A DNA stretch of 64,000 nt from Diphasiastrum complanatum (GCA_029204225.1 CM055113.1:21041798-21105797), one strand, 5' to 3'. Positions 43,890 to 57,843 are shown, counted from the first letter of the stretch. Notes: a model not told the origin generated them from the letters alone. A program made the numbers and translations.

Positions 43890-43988
43890 GTTGCAGATCT
43901 TCTCACCAAGCCATTACTCAAGAATGTCTTTATCAAGATGAGGTCTAATCTTGGCCTATTTAGAAGTCTATGTTGGATAGGAATATAA
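43847..43988 (+). pseudogene. Copia polyprotein C-terminus
   Basis: The + frame reads [20 protein letters not shown] and then [17 protein letters not shown] to a stop at 43986-43988. This is the standard end of copia RNase H (VADxLTKPL). A polypurine tract AAGGAGGAG at 43993-44001 and an LTR start follow. Everything upstream of the AT/GT repeat is missing. Confidence 0.85.
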
Positions 43989-44001
43989 ACTTTAAGGAGG
44001 A

Positions 44002-44845
<844 letters not shown>

Positions 44846-45417
44846 CCCTCGGTGCGTGCACTATTGATCACAATAGGCGAACACAATAATAAGTTAAGAA
44901 TTTAATGCACGATGGTAGCGGAAGCAAGAGTAGACAATCAAACAAGGCAATCAGAAAGTTAGATAGAGAGTGGAAAGCATTGCAAATACTAACAAAGTCT
45001 GCACGCAGAAACTAGACAACACTTTATTAAGATTGAATGTAATGAAATACAAGTCAGTGATGTAGGTGAGCACAAGACAATTGCGGATGAAATCACGTGC
45101 TCACAAAGCTAACTACAAATTGTAAAAGCTATGAGCTCATTACTGACGATTCCGTCTAAAGAAGAGAATCAATGCTTGTAAGCATCTATAGTGTTTATCT
45201 CTGATAAGCTGGCGTCTCAGCGTCAATATGTGCTCGAGCATATGAATAATTAGCTTATTCTACTTATTAATTAAATTACAATGATCTATATCCTATTTAC
45301 ATTTATGCAGATAAGTGTACAAGAGATGGCATGGAGCCGTTGTGTTGTTAGGAAGAAGATCATGGTTGTTGTCATTGTCAAGTTGGTTGCGCAGTACAGA
45401 GGATGAGTGTGAGGAGG
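44846..45417. other. No recognised feature
   Basis: No domain or splice structure supported. Confidence 0.4.
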
Positions 45418-45536
45418 CTTGATAAGTCGGGCTTCCCCGATATGTCGTTTAGGTTGGATCTATTCGATAAGTCAGGCTTCCCCGATATGTCATCCCTGTT
45501 GGGTATATCCAATAAGTGGTCCAACTCCAATATGTC
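45418..45536. repeat. Tandem repeat, about 54-bp unit
   Basis: Two and a half copies of a unit containing GATAAGTCRGGCTTCCCCGA and TATGTC, seen on the minus strand as repeated DISGKPDLS. Confidence 0.8.
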
Positions 45537-45904
45537 GGCCATCTTCTCTTGCTCGTCTTCAGTAGTTGAGCTGTGCAATAATGCAAGTATAGTTTTCAGA
45601 AAGAAAACGCGCAACGGCCTTTGCATTGGTGTCCTTTGTGGCTCTAGCCTCAACCCATTTGGTAGCGTAATCAGTGGTGATAAGTGATGGGGCAAGGGAG
45701 ATAGAAGAACGCGAACGAAGAAGAGAGCATGAATCTTGTAGAACAGCTCTCGTTACAATCGGCTGCTAGATGCAAAAACTATCTGATAGAAAGCTTATGC
45801 TAAATATGATCATGGCTTAAGTGTTCTAATTGCCCAACATGATCTTAAAAATTAGTTCATACTCGCAAAAACAAGAGTACAATCCACCAAAGATATTAGA
45901 GACG

Positions 45905-45908
<4 letters not shown>
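45537..45908. other. No recognised feature
   Basis: Nothing supported beyond weak open frames. Confidence 0.4.

Positions 45909-45943
<35 letters not shown>
45909..45943. repeat. (GT)n microsatellite
   Basis: About 35 bases of GT. Confidence 0.97.
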
Positions 45944-45944
<1 letters not shown>

Positions 45945-46344
45945 TATTACTGGAAATCAGATTCAATATGAAGTTTAGTTCTGAAATAGATGGAAGAGCG
46001 GTATGATATCGCGAGTTCCTTAAGCGTCAAAGACAACCATCGTCTGATCAGAAGCAAAGGAGTCGTAGAAGTCCGTGTTTTGATCAGAGTGAGTAAGCAA
46101 GCACGATCAAACAACGATAAAGTGCATTCAATCACAAAAAACATTCATGTACGTTATACACAAATAGAAAAACATGTTGTTGCTATATTACACTGAAGCA
46201 CAATAAGATAACAATTAAAACCAAAATGGCGGCATAATTGGGAGGCTCAAAATCATACGTCTCATGGATGGAGCGTCTCCAAATAATTTGTGCTGGGATG
46301 ATCTGTTTATAGATTGCATCCATGTATTAACTACATTAAATGTT

Positions 46345-47193
46345 TGTCACCTAATTAGGTAAGCCGTTGTACTTAGAAGTATATGACTTTTGTGACAACT
46401 ATACATAGTGTATACTGTCAACCCGTAGGGAATGTTGACATGGACGGGGACGTCGCAAATTCTCTCACTTCACATTTTACGTGAAGTGGTTTTCTCTCAC
46501 TTCGCAAATTTCGAAAAGTGGCTTGGCACTTCCTTGTTCAAAATAGATGACCTTTGACATTTTCTCTCTCTTCGAGATTTTGCAAAAAAGACGAAGGTGC
46601 CCTTAAAAAGAGGAAGGTGTTTTTAAAATAGTCTAACTCATAAAAAATAGATGACCTTTGAGAATTTTCTCTCTTTTCACATTTTTTGGAAAAATGCGAA
46701 AAAGCCGAAGGTGTTAAAAAACTGTTAAACGTTTGAACTATGCTAGTTTCGCATTTCGTAGAAATGCGAAAAAGGTGACATTGTGGAAAACATAGTTCAT
46801 TTCTGCAGACTGTCACGACACTTAGAGTTTTTCTGCAGACTGTCGCAAAAGTAACGTATTTCCGCAAACTAGGTTTAAATGCTAATTTCGTGGAAGTTGT
46901 TGAAGATGGCCAAGTCTTCAATGACTTCGAGTTATTGAGCTAAACATTTGAACTTGAAATTATGATAGGATTGGTTACCCTTTGCTGGAGATCAGCTGGA
47001 AGCCCGTTGTAGACGTTCTTCAAATAAATTGGTTGTCTAAGTTTGTGATTTCTCCAGGTATCAGATGAGCAGACATAGAACCAGAATTGGTTTCACCTGA
47101 CCCTAGATCAATGATCAATAAACGTGTAGGAAGAATCATGAATTAGAAATTAGTCATTCACCAAGGAGACAAGTGTGGGCTTAATTTCCAACA
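46345..47193 (-). mobile_element. Probable copia LTR (minus strand)
   Basis: On the minus strand TGTTGGAAATTAAGCC starts at 47193, directly after the purine tract AAAGGGGAC. This is the LTR start of the copia remnant at 47890-47194. 46345-46420 matches 23890-23965 inverted (AAGTATATGRCTTTTGTGAC). The stretch 46480-46870 is full of gcgaaaaatgcg-type words also found at 50860-51240. The far border is not located. Confidence 0.5.
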
Positions 47194-47890
47194 GTCCCCT
47201 TTAAGGTCACGGTTGGTGCCTTGGTATCTTCGTCAGGTTCAGCATGCTAAAGAACTTCTGATGCTTGATTCTGGGAAGCGGTTTGGTGAAGATGTCTGTG
47301 ACCATTTCTGTTGTGGAGCAGTATTAAAAGATCACTTGCCCTGAGAAGACTTTCTCCCAAATAAATGATACTGGATTTTTATGTGCTTAGATTTGCCATG
47401 AAATCTGGGTTCAGTGACAGTGAAATACAGCTCAAGTTGTCACAGAATGGTGGTAGCATTGAACTGAGTGTGATGTAAGTTGTGAAGTAATAACATGATC
47501 CATACAACTTATTTTGAAGCTTGACATGTTGTGATGTACTCTGTCTCGGTCGAAGAAAGCGTCTGCATCACTTGCAACAGAATCTTCTTCAATCTCTTTG
47601 GAGAGATTAGCTTGCTTGAGTTGGTTTTTCTTCTTAAAGCAATTAGAGACATAGTGCCCCTTCTTGCCACAGAAGAAACACTTCCCTTTCTTCTTCTTGG
47701 TCTTTGAGCTAGAAGGATGAGATGTATCATCCTCTTCACCATCTTTGTCTCGATCTTTGGCTTTGTCTTTGTTGGATGCTTGAGAAAACTGGTTCTTACT
47801 CATTCCTTTCTATTTGTCTTTGACAAAGAGGGCTTTGTCAAGAGTAGGTGGATTGTCAGTGTCGCGATGTGAGACATCTTCTTGACAATA
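47194..47890 (-). pseudogene. Internally deleted copia element: gag zinc knuckle fused to RNase H
   Basis: From 47803 the minus strand encodes a gag linker and a perfect zinc knuckle CFFCGKKGHYVSNCFKKKNQ. Around 47570 the sequence jumps in another frame to LSSTETEYITTCQASK, the RNase H active-site block (SSTEAEY). It then passes to a decayed KSKHIKIQYHL stretch and the end of pol, followed by purine tract and LTR at 47193. Protease, integrase and RT are missing. The gag portion is close to that at 31716-31640. Confidence 0.8.
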
Positions 47891-48115
47891 TCAAAAATTT
47901 ACAAAGACTCGAAAAATAACAAAGACTCAAAAAATATACATTGACTCAAAAAATTACAATGACTTGAAAAATTACGGATGTTTTGAGTCGATCCCATATC
48001 GAAAATTTTTGACGATACAATATCGAAAAATTCTAACTTTTGGATATAAAAAAATCTCGGATTTTTTGAGTCGATACAGTATCGAAAAATTCTTAAAAAT
48101 ATGAATCGAGTTTCT
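47888..48115. repeat. Minisatellite of gactcgaaaaatt-type units
   Basis: About ten degenerate units (caaagactcgaaaaat, gagtcgatacaatatcgaaaa). Same core word as 42926-43462. Confidence 0.75.
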
Positions 48116-49100
48116 ACTATACAAATTTTTTTTGAGCCTTCCATTTTTTTGTGGTTTTAAGGATAGGTATAAACATGATTTCCAGGATTCTCATTACCTG
48201 ATGGAATTGGGCTTGACCATGAATTCCAACACCAGGCCATTCGTTGAAACATACGGAGCTTGGGAGGTGAACACTTGGACACCTAAAAAACAAGGTGCGT
48301 CAGTCTCTCAAACATAATGAGGGCAATCGACAAGCATCAAATTTCAATCATGTATAATTAAGTGAATGTGATCTCTAAACCGTTGAAAAGTCAGAAACCT
48401 ATCTAGTTTTCTTGATTTTTCAATTTTCAAAACTGTTTGATTTAATTTCAGACCAAGTAATATTTATTTTTTTGGGTGTGAATTCTTGTTTTATATTAGT
48501 AGCCCTTCCTCTTAGCTTCTAGGAGGTGTTGAAACCTAAGTTGAGAACCTATCGCGGGTCCACAAATCTTGTCGGCGAGGAAAGGTGGCGGCAAGGGAAT
48601 CATCTTTTTTTTAACAAACCCTCCACCTAAACTAAGAACCCATCAAGAAGCCAATACCTAGCAAACAATAGTTGGTGGGTCCCCTAAGCTTGCCAACCCT
48701 ATAAAAGTGATGGCAAAGGAATCATTTTCATCAAACTTTTCACCTGAATTAAGAACCTATCGAAAAGCCAATATTCAACCAACAATAGTTGGGTCCACTA
48801 AGCTTGTCAACCTTGGAAAGTTGATGAGAAAAAAATGATTTCCCATCAAATTTCTCACCTAAATTAAGGACCTACAAAAAAGACAATACCCAACCAACAA
48901 TAATTGGATCAACTAAGCTTGTTGTCCTTGGAAAGGTGATGGAAACAAAATGATATTCAAACTTTTTCTTGATTTCATCAAAATAAAAGCATTGTAAGCA
49001 TCCCAAGTTAAAAAGACTGCCACAAAGTCAAGACAAGGGGTTCACCAAGCCAACGAACCCTTAGGAAAAAATGAGGGGAGCCTTTTCCATCAAACTATTT
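48116..49100. other. No recognised gene; repeated 'caacaatagttgggtcc' words
   Basis: 48530-48960 holds three or four degenerate repeats of about 110 bases (acctatcaagaagccaatacc ... gttggtgggtccacta ... gcttgtcaaccttggaaag-type words). These look like an old tandem array. No coding support. Confidence 0.5.
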
Positions 49101-49110
49101 CCTATATATA
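49101..49110 (+). promoter_or_regulatory. TATA box of the cysteine-rich peptide gene
   Basis: cctatatata lies about 150 bases before the ATG at 49257. The CT run between them would fall in the 5' leader. Position and sequence fit a plant TATA box. Transcription start is inferred. Confidence 0.5.
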
Positions 49111-49126
49111 CAAGAAAAGGTTTCAT

Positions 49127-49238
<112 letters not shown>

Positions 49239-49256
49239 GTGTCAAGAAACTAGCAA

Positions 49257-49641
49257 ATGGCATCACACACCAAAATTTGGGTCATGTTTATCTTCCTCAT
49301 GGTCTTAAGCATTCATCTTGAATCGGCAACAACATTGCACCTGCGAAAGCTACACGGTGTCGCCATTGTCATGCAAGCTGAAAGCAAACAAGAAAGCTGT
49401 AAATTGTCATAATTACTCTTTTGATTCCTATTAGTCTACGCTCATGCATCTTCATGCAACTACAGAAAAATAGCATAAATTATTTACTTCATGTTTTTAG
49501 TTTCTAAGGTATTACCTTTAGCTCATGATCATGATCCATTGTATGAGTGCCTCATACAAGTTTTGTTTTTCAGGCCCACATTGCCATTCTACTTATTATT
49601 GTTGCGGTTCCAGTTGCTGCCCCAAGCTTGAAAAACGGTAG
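49257..49641 (+). CDS. Small secreted cysteine-rich peptide, two exons
   Basis: Exon 1 (49257-49398) starts [20 protein letters not shown], a clear signal peptide with likely cleavage after the ESA near residue 23-24. It ends after AESKQES plus one base. Exon 2 (49574-49641) follows a strong acceptor (ttgtttttcag) and donor GT at 49399. The split codon gives Cys, then [20 protein letters not shown], Arg and stop. The predicted precursor has 69 residues. The mature C-terminus holds six Cys in the pattern C-x2-C-x5-CC-x3-CC. This spacing fits no family I can name with confidence, although defensin-like or other cysteine-rich signalling or antimicrobial peptides are natural candidates. The function is not known. 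A TATA box and CT-rich leader precede it. Gene structure is seen; expression and secretion are inferred. Confidence 0.62.
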
Positions 49642-51314
49642 CAAATTTGTGCTAGTTTTTTAGATAATGCAGCACCCACTTACCTTTGTAGCTTAATTAA
49701 TAAGTGTGTAATAATATCATGGCTTGAAGTAATTGTCAGTCATTTAGGTGTTATCTCAAATTGGCTATGATTCTCCATATTTACTTGGTGAAACTTGGAA
49801 AGCAGTTTTTGGTCACACCATGAACTAGTACATGCATGAGTGGTGTTAGACTTAAGTATGAATGGATGTATGCATAATGAACTACTTGGTGTTTGTTTAT
49901 CCTCATTGTTTTGGTAGCAAGCCAAAGAAGTATAGTTGAATAATTATTGCACACACTTGCAATCAACACCATATAATTCAAATCTCACAAGAACGTCTAA
50001 AGTAATTCAAACCAATCAAGTACACCCATGACTATTAATTTGTACCATCTAAATCTGCATGATCACCAAACTTTTTTCTATCGAGTAGTACTAATCAATA
50101 CGTCGATTTAGATGAACAATTCATCCCTATGCTATAGAGCATCATCAAGTCAACAAATGCAATGGGGGACTTTCAATAATTGCTCTCAGTTTCCATCTCC
50201 TCGAACTAAACAAGTAGCAAACAAGATACATGCATGAATATTAGCATTATAAGGGTTACCATTGTAAAAATCTATAGTCATAAAAAAGCTTGAAATATTG
50301 CAGATCATACACATAACAGAACAGAGCATTGAGAAAAATCCCTTCTATTATCAGAACTGAATTTTACACTATTTTCTTGAGCGCTATTTCCTAGATCAAC
50401 GCGATGGCGCGAGAGATGCTCTCTCTCATGAATAAAAATGACTAGCTACTGCTAATCTGTAAACTCACTATGTGTTCGTGACTCGACTTTCTGACTGTAT
50501 ACTCTGGATGCATCTAGCAATACATATATTCAGAGCAACATTTCTGATTAGAGAGATTAAACGATCTACAACTAATCTTAGATTACAAGAGCGGCGGATT
50601 AGGCACGTCCTAGCACTCTTCTGCTGACGTCTTCATACCTGATCAGGAAGCTGTACTACATGGTACTTGTTTGATCTTCCTGGTCCTTCGGAACGCAAAG
50701 GATTTCATGTCGTGAACAAATTCGTGTCGTGTCGTGTCGTCTGACTTTCTCCTGTTGTTCGTGCATTAGTTGCCTTTTGCCCATTGGACAGTGCCTTCAC
50801 GCTGCAGGCCTTCGTCTTTTGTTTAAGGACCCTTTTGGGATTTTAAGGGCACTGTCGTCTCCTTAAGCACCTTCGCTTTCCAAGGGCACCTTCATTTTTT
50901 TTAAGGGCACATTCACTTTTTCCCAAAAACTGTGAAAAATCCGAAGGGCGAAAAATGCGAAGGTTGGCCTAAAAACTTTTCTAAGGCATTTTACAGACAA
51001 TGTTGCCTTTTGCCCGAAGGGTGAAAAATGAGACAGTAGGCCAAAATTTTTTTGTAAGGCATTGGAGTCTGTTGCCTTTTTTGCAAAAGTGCGAAAAATG
51101 CGACAGTGTCGAGAAAAGTTGCCAGAGTTATTTTCTAAGTGTTTTAGGCCTAGGGATGAATTTTTCTCATGACCCAAAAATGCGAACTATGCGATAAAAC
51201 AGTTAAAAAAATGCAGACTTTGCGAAACATAGTTCAAAATGCGCAATCATTAAAAATAGCAAAGGAAAAACTAAGGAAAAATGCTAAGGCTTTGAAAGAA
51301 AACTCTTAGTTTCT
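49642..51314. other. No gene; right part probably a copia LTR
   Basis: 49642-50580 shows nothing I can support. 50860-51240 contains repeated gcgaaaaatgcga / gttgccttttgcc words like 46480-46870. It directly follows, on the minus strand, the end of a copia RNase H, so it is likely part of that element's LTR. Confidence 0.45.
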
Positions 51315-51581
51315 TCAGCTCCTTCTCAAGGCTGATATTTTTCTGATTCCTAAGCTTGCACGCTGCTTCTCAAATATTGCCTTGTCAAGAGGCTTTCAAA
51401 ATATATCAGCCACCATCTGCTTCATTGGAATAAACTCGGTCTTCAGCCTGTCTTTCTCAACCAGATCTCTTATCAGATGATATCTGATAGCAATGTGTTT
51501 TGTCCTAGAATGAAACACTGGATCCTTCGTCAGATGAATGGCAAACGTGTTATCCATGAATAGTAGCAATGGCTTGTTGGC
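51315..51581 (-). pseudogene. Copia RNase H C-terminal fragment
   Basis: A minus frame reads NKPLLLFMDNTFAIHLTKDP, VFHSRTKHIAIRYHLIRDLV and MVADIF, then a stop in place of the Thr/Ser before KPLDK, then a second segment to RRS and stop. These are the hallmark copia RNase H blocks (HxRxKHI, VADxxTKPL). The in-frame TGA is the only lesion in about 89 codons, so this copy is younger than its neighbours. Upstream pol sequence is cut at about 51582. Confidence 0.88.
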
Positions 51582-52479
51582 AGTTTAGTAAATGATGTGG
51601 CACGTCGTCGCACCTGCGGGCCACACGTGAGATCTCATCCCCACCACCCGCCATCATTCCCCTTTCACCCCAAAAGGGTTGGTACCAGGGGACAAGGGTA
51701 TTGTGTCGACAATAGTGTATATGTGGGTGATGTTATAGTCTCCATTTGCTTATGGGACGAATTCACTCTTTTTGGAGCCTTTATGCGCTTTGTGCGTAGC
51801 TTGCATCTTCCAACACGAGGGTGCCTACAAAGAGAGGGAGTTCTTCTAAGAGCTCATTTTAGCTTTTCAACACTTAATGCGATGACATTTGTTTGGGAAC
51901 TTTGACTTAAAAAAGAGTAAGATTTTTTGATAATTTATAGATTTTTATTTTTAGGCCAAAATTATGGTTTTTTGAAAGTTAATCTCTAAATTATACCAAA
52001 AAATATATATTTTAAATAGATCATTACAAGTTTTTTTAAAAACCTCGTAAAACCATCATAATAAAAAATGAAACAACGTTTCAAAACAATACATGATTTT
52101 TGAGAATCCAAATCTCATAAAAATATGAAAGGGCTCAAGTTTTTGCTTACATATTATTTTTTCAAAGTAAATTTTCTGAGAGAGTTTCACTAATTCCTTT
52201 CAACTTAGAACTTGATATATTCTAAACACTCATTTTTAGCTGATGAAGTGAAGGACTCATCTTCTTCATCAGAGCCGATTGACATATCTTCTCTAGAATA
52301 AACGTATGATGTTGACAAAAAACCTTGTAAGTCAATTTTTCTGTGATGTTGATGAGTTGAGAATGATGGTTGTCCAATTAATCCAAGTTGTTCTTTCAAT
52401 ATGGCTATAGTTGACTTTTGTGAATGATTGATCTTGTTAACACAAAAGTCTATATCGTCCAAATTCAAACCCCTTGGTT
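51582..52479. other. No recognised feature
   Basis: Open frame 52513-52205 (-) of about 100 codons is unassigned. The rest is A/T-rich. Confidence 0.4.
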
Positions 52480-52630
52480 GATTTTCTAGCAATCGCTTTC
52501 TGTTGCCCTTCATATCTACTCAAAACCATTTCAAATTTGTACCTTCACAAAAAATTGATTTTCTAGCAATCGCTTTCTCTTGCCCTTCATATCTACTCAG
52601 AACATTTCAAATTCGTACCTTCACAAGAAA
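52480..52630. repeat. Tandem duplication, 77-bp period
   Basis: gattttctagcaatcgcttt starts at 52480 and again at 52557. The two units differ at a few positions. Confidence 0.92.
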
Positions 52631-53989
52631 ACATTCGTTGAAGTGGTGCACAACCACTAGACACGTAATACTTTTGTCTAATTACTATTTCGGATAAACA
52701 CAAGTACTTTAACAATCCAAAATTGATGTCCTTTATGATTTTCTGAAGCTCGAATAGCAACAAGACTTCCAATTTGAATTTCATTCAAATTATCTCACCA
52801 CTTTATTTTGCAACTTTTACAACTTACCTATTATTTTGTGAGTCCACATAACTTTCAAGTTCCTCTCCTTGCACAAGGTGCAAAAACTATTATCCCATGG
52901 AAGATTTGAAGGTTTGGTGATTGAAAAAGTTCATCCACCAATGCCAATCAAATTCATTAAAAAATTGATAAGTTGCTTGAATACTTGATTCCAAAATATT
53001 TAATGAGGCAAATGGATCAATCGCACAATGTTATCTTTGAGCCTTTTGTTCTTTTAGCATGGACTTTAAGGGAACAATGCAACAACCTTGATTTGAGTAG
53101 AAGGCCCATCAATCAAAAAACAAACTCCTTCAAGAGGTACTCATGAAATTGAATATGAATATTGTTTGTTCTATAACAATGTAATGTTTGTTTCATTACA
53201 TTTGATTGTAGATTGCTGTTGAAAGCTAATGTCATTAACATAAGTTACACAACGTTCTGTCTCATTGCACGCCTTAATATAATCACAAAATCATATGTGC
53301 GTTTGATTAACAACACAATTGGCTTTGGCATGTATGATTATTTGACAATGCTTTGAAGCATTAATAAAGAAAATGCCTTCTTGCATTTCAAACTCTTGGA
53401 AAAATAGCTAAACATCTTATCAAAGTGGGTGTTGCCCACCAACTACAATCCTATTTTTATTTTTGTCTGAAATTTTTTTTCTCTACTAACATAAACAAGT
53501 ATGTCAGGATAGTTTGCAGTATTGTCAAGCTGCAAATAAGTATTTCTAGAAGATTCTTACCAAATTCACAATTTATTTTATGTAAAACAATGATTGTAGA
53601 ATTTGGATCATCTCAAATGTTGAGCACTCTAACAAAATGAGATAACATCGTCTTTTTCTAATCATGCATAAATGACAAGGCCAAAATATTTTTGAGAACA
53701 CTCCAAACATTTCTTTCAACAGCTTTTGTTTCTCAATTGTTTGTTGATCTTTGGGGCTTTTGCAACATTCACTAAAAATAATTAAATTAATTAGTAAAAA
53801 TACAATGATATTAATACTTATTAAATATATTGTAAATTAGCATCTCAATTTCAAAACAAACTAGTAATTTAAAACTATTCACTTAATTAAGTTTTACCTT
53901 TTTCATCGAAAGTCTTTGCAAATTGTTTAACATATTATAATAACTCACAAATAGAACATCTTGTCATTTCGCGATTTCTTGAAAAAAAT
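52631..53989. other. Decayed, A/T-rich; probably remains of the copia element to the right
   Basis: No domain recognised on either strand. Confidence 0.35.
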
Positions 53990-54470
53990 TTACCAAATCA
54001 AAATCTCTATTTCAACTTTTGAGAAAATATGAATAACTTAAATAGGCCCCACTACAACTAGCTGTTCAAATAAGGGCTAAAGTGACTTAATTTGTGGTCA
54101 TTAATAGAATTTGCTTTTGACATTTTGAGTTGGAAGACCTTCTTTCATAGAATTAGCCTTGTGATAACATCTTGTGTTTTAAAGAAGTCTGTCAAGTAAT
54201 CCCAAGCTTTTTCGGTTGTGTGAGCTTAACTCATATGAGAGATCTAGGAGTCTTTCAAAGTGAGAGTGCTGAAAGCAAGTGGTTTGCCACTTCCACCTAG
54301 CATAAGGAGGTGCATCTATTGTTTTGATTTATGATCCATCAACCATATGCTAGAGATCTTTCTCTAATAGCACCATTTTCATTTAAAGTTTTCAAATGTG
54401 AAATTTTTTTCCATTGAATTCTTTAATGAGTCTGATAACAACAATAGAAGCTTCCATTTGTAATATAGAA
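53990..54470 (-). pseudogene. Copia gag N-terminal relic
   Basis: Across frames the minus strand reads MEASIVVIRLIKEFNGKNFH, then WKL-MKMVLLEKDLWHMVDG, then KAWDYLTDFFKTQDVITRL and FQLKMSKANSINDH. This is the standard copia gag order (NGxNFxxWKxxMxxxL, AKxxWDxLxxxF, LKMxExxSVxDH). Numerous stops. A degenerate primer-like TGATATCAAAA lies near 54513. Confidence 0.7.
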
Positions 54471-55990
54471 TAGAAGAACAACATTGTTCACATATCCATC
54501 TATCTTATCTTGTTTTGATATCATGAAAAGAGAAAATAATTAGTGAAACATGACATTTGATATTGAGACCTTCCGAGGTAATAAAAGTTTGATAGCAAAG
54601 ATACATAAGATCAAATTTATGATATAATGTTATATTCTAAGATTCATATACTTAAGGTCGACATAAGAAAAAATGCAATCAAACAAATGACCAGAATATA
54701 TTAGGAAAATAAAAAAGGTGACGGCTGCAAGGATGATGATAAGAGAACAAGAAATGTTAAATAGTAAAAGGATTTCCAAGGGTGTGCCACTTTGATCTAT
54801 TCAAAAATGAACTCAATGTAATATGATCTACTCTACTATAGAAGCATGGATTTAATTTATATTTAGAGTTAGATTGTAACTTTTGTAAGGTGGTGATTGC
54901 TCGCTAGATTATTCGTTTATCATCTCTTATTTTATGTAACTAATTTGCATTACTACAAAAGTCGTTAGTTGCAAAATGTTAGGCTTTGCTCATGGTCAAT
55001 TTCTTGATAATCAACACTCCTGTTTTTATTTGACACTCAATTTGACTTGATTGAGTGTTGAACTAGATATTTGAAGGTTTAACACTTTAACTATATGTGT
55101 GGGATAACATTAAACTTCAACAATATTAGGGGCATTGCTCAGGGACACTACCTGACTAGGACAAAAGTTGTGAGGGGAACAAGTCTATTCCCTACTTAAT
55201 GACACAAGCATGAGTTATCTTTTGCTCGATTATCTTTTTCTTTAAGTTTCAGACCAAACTACGAGAGAATGCTCATGTGTGGCCGCCACAAAGTGCACGC
55301 ACTTTCAAACATAAAAAGCCAAGAGAGAACAATAAACACTATGTGGTAGATAATCATTGGTTGTCCACAGAACATCCGCTAAGTGTCAACCAACCTCTTA
55401 TTGCATCTCAACATGAGTATAATGGTGGAAGGATCAAATCCTTGAGAAATACATGAAAATTATGTTTATGAATGTGGCTCCAACATAATACAACAAAACC
55501 AAGCAAAAGGGGAAGGCGGGGGGGTGGTTGGATAGAAGGGTTGACCCTTCTCCCATGTAAAATCGGGGAAGATAATTTTTTTACACATATCATTGTACTG
55601 GGATATTAAGGGTCGTATATGGACCCTTCTCCCTCTCTTGCAATTAGGCCAATTTTTGTTTTTTACACAGCAAATTACACAATCGTATGCACTGAAGTTT
55701 ACGCTAAACATAAACTCGTATTTTAGTGAAAATTTTGGCTACGTAAAGGGAGCAACCACAAGCAATGATTCCGATGATTCTAGTGAGTAGCATATCTCAC
55801 GATTGGATCCAGTCCAAACCTCAAGAAATTTATGGAGATGGAGTAAAATAATGGAAGCCTTGATGAGATCTTTAGGATTGAGGGTCCAAAGCAACATGTG
55901 AAAGGGACCTTGTGGGGCAAGGCCCAAATGGTCCTGCCCTTCATTTAAGGGCTTAAATTCCATCCCTGCCCTTTACCCAAAGGGCTCTTT
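54471..55990. other. No recognised gene
   Basis: A/T-rich. Minus-strand open frames near 55400-55960 have no recognisable domain. Confidence 0.4.
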
Positions 55991-57843
55991 ACCCCGCCCA
56001 TATTTGATCAGACTCTGCTCTTACCCCGCCAATTCTCACTTCCAAGCTTCTCGACATAGCCTTATCTTTTCATCTGTTCTTCCTATCGAAGCAATTGAAA
56101 GCTCGTCGTCTTCACGCTTCTCGAGGTTGTTCGGAATTGCATTTCCATTTCCACTTGTAGAACAGTTCGGGTGATCGCAAAGGACGAAAAAAACCAGGTA
56201 AATTATTAGTATTTCTTCTAAAATCTGGATTGTATTCACTGAAAAACATCTTCTAGAATTGATTGCAGGTGGCAAACAAATTGTGATTGTTTATACGCAA
56301 CAACAATGTACCTGTTTTCTGTAATGAGCAATAGTACTAACTGTTTTGGCATCTGAAATTGTAGAGAGCATTAAATGATACAAATGAATTCGATTGCGAC
56401 TTTGTTTTTAACATTGTCTTGATAATAATCTTTAGTTAGGAATTGATGTTAGCCATGCTTCATCGCCCTCCTCCGATATCCATGATAAGCATGCTCGCAT
56501 TGCAGTGTTGACAGAGATAAAAGTGGTGTGAGGTAACGTTCTTGCCGGATCTGGAGAGCATACACTCCGTGATCGATAGATTTGATCTAATTATAATTGG
56601 ACACGAAGGATAACAGTTTCACATAATCAATAGCTAGGATGAGCCCGTTGACGCTTATTAGTAGATATCTATTCCTGCTCGAGTGATGTCTCAGCAGGCT
56701 CAGCTCTTCATTGGATACAAATAAACCAGATTGTTAGACTTTTTTTTGTTTATGCAAACGTTTATCTCTACTTGTGATTTCTGAACATCCCTTGCGAGAA
56801 TGGTTCTACCAAATATTAATTATAGTAACTAAGCCAAGCCTACCACGATGGAATGCTCATTATATATGGAGGCATACTTTCATAACGTCGGCTCTCTATT
56901 AATACTGTAAAAAATACAAGTGTTTATCCTTTCTTTTATATACCAGGATTCAACTGAACTTCTATCGAGCTTAACTAGAATTGAGCTTATTCTGGAATTA
57001 AAATTGGCTTCTGCTTTGTCTGCTTTGCAGAGAGCAAAATTCCGGTGCAATACTATAATTCGTTAACGTTCTCAAGATCAGACCTACAGCCGCTTGGAAC
57101 TGGCAAGTTTAGAATTCGGTCGAGTTTTAGCTAACTTCATTATATTGTATTTCGGAGTTGCATCTATTCCATGAATGAAGCGTATTTTTTCTGAATCGAT
57201 CTTGTGCAACGCGCACAAGAACTCATGCATTCGTGAAATTGGAAATTTTTTCGTGACTGCAATATATTTGAAATTTCATTAAGTTAAGTTTGCCAGGTTG
57301 TTCCATAGCCGCTGAAGACTCCCTTAAAAGCCTGCTTGAAGTTTTCACCTTCAAATATGTACAATGCTGTTCTTTACAAAGCTATCAAGATCGACGCCTA
57401 CTTTTCTGAATGACCTGCCATTTCGTGCACATGCAAACTCATGGAATCGCAACGTTTCCTTCAGTCTACACTCTGCAGATCACATTGCCAAATTTGTAGT
57501 CGTGCGTAGAATTGTCCAATGTCGTAATCTACAAAGTTTGGAACTGGCCTTAAATCCTAATCAAATTCTGGACGTTTTATGTAGAATTTTCCTGAAAACT
57601 ATACACGAACTTGTCTGCAAATCTATCTTGCGCAGAGCTTTCCTAAGTGATATGGCAATGTCACTCAGAGCTTTTCAGAATTTGGTCAAAAGGAGCACAG
57701 TTGTTCCTTAAATATTTTAAGATCAAGTCTACGCAAATCAAATTCTTAAGGAACTTTTTTGCTGGTAGCGCACAACAGATTGTATCTAATGAGTTGTGAT
57801 TCGACAGGGTTGTCGCTTGGAGTATCGCATCAGCTTCGTCATA
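55991..57843 (+). promoter_or_regulatory. Presumed promoter and 5' leader region of the REC8-like gene
   Basis: 56040-56213 looks like a leader exon (C/T-rich, ending CCAG|gtaaat). An acceptor (ttcgacag|G) occurs at 57806, 36 bases before the ATG. A 5'-UTR intron between them is possible but unproven. A 115-codon open frame at 57364-57711 is unassigned. Confidence 0.35.

Noticed and set aside
57364-57711. 115-codon ORF upstream of REC8
   Set aside because: No homology recognised. It lies in the likely leader or promoter, and the kleisin start codon is clear at 57844.
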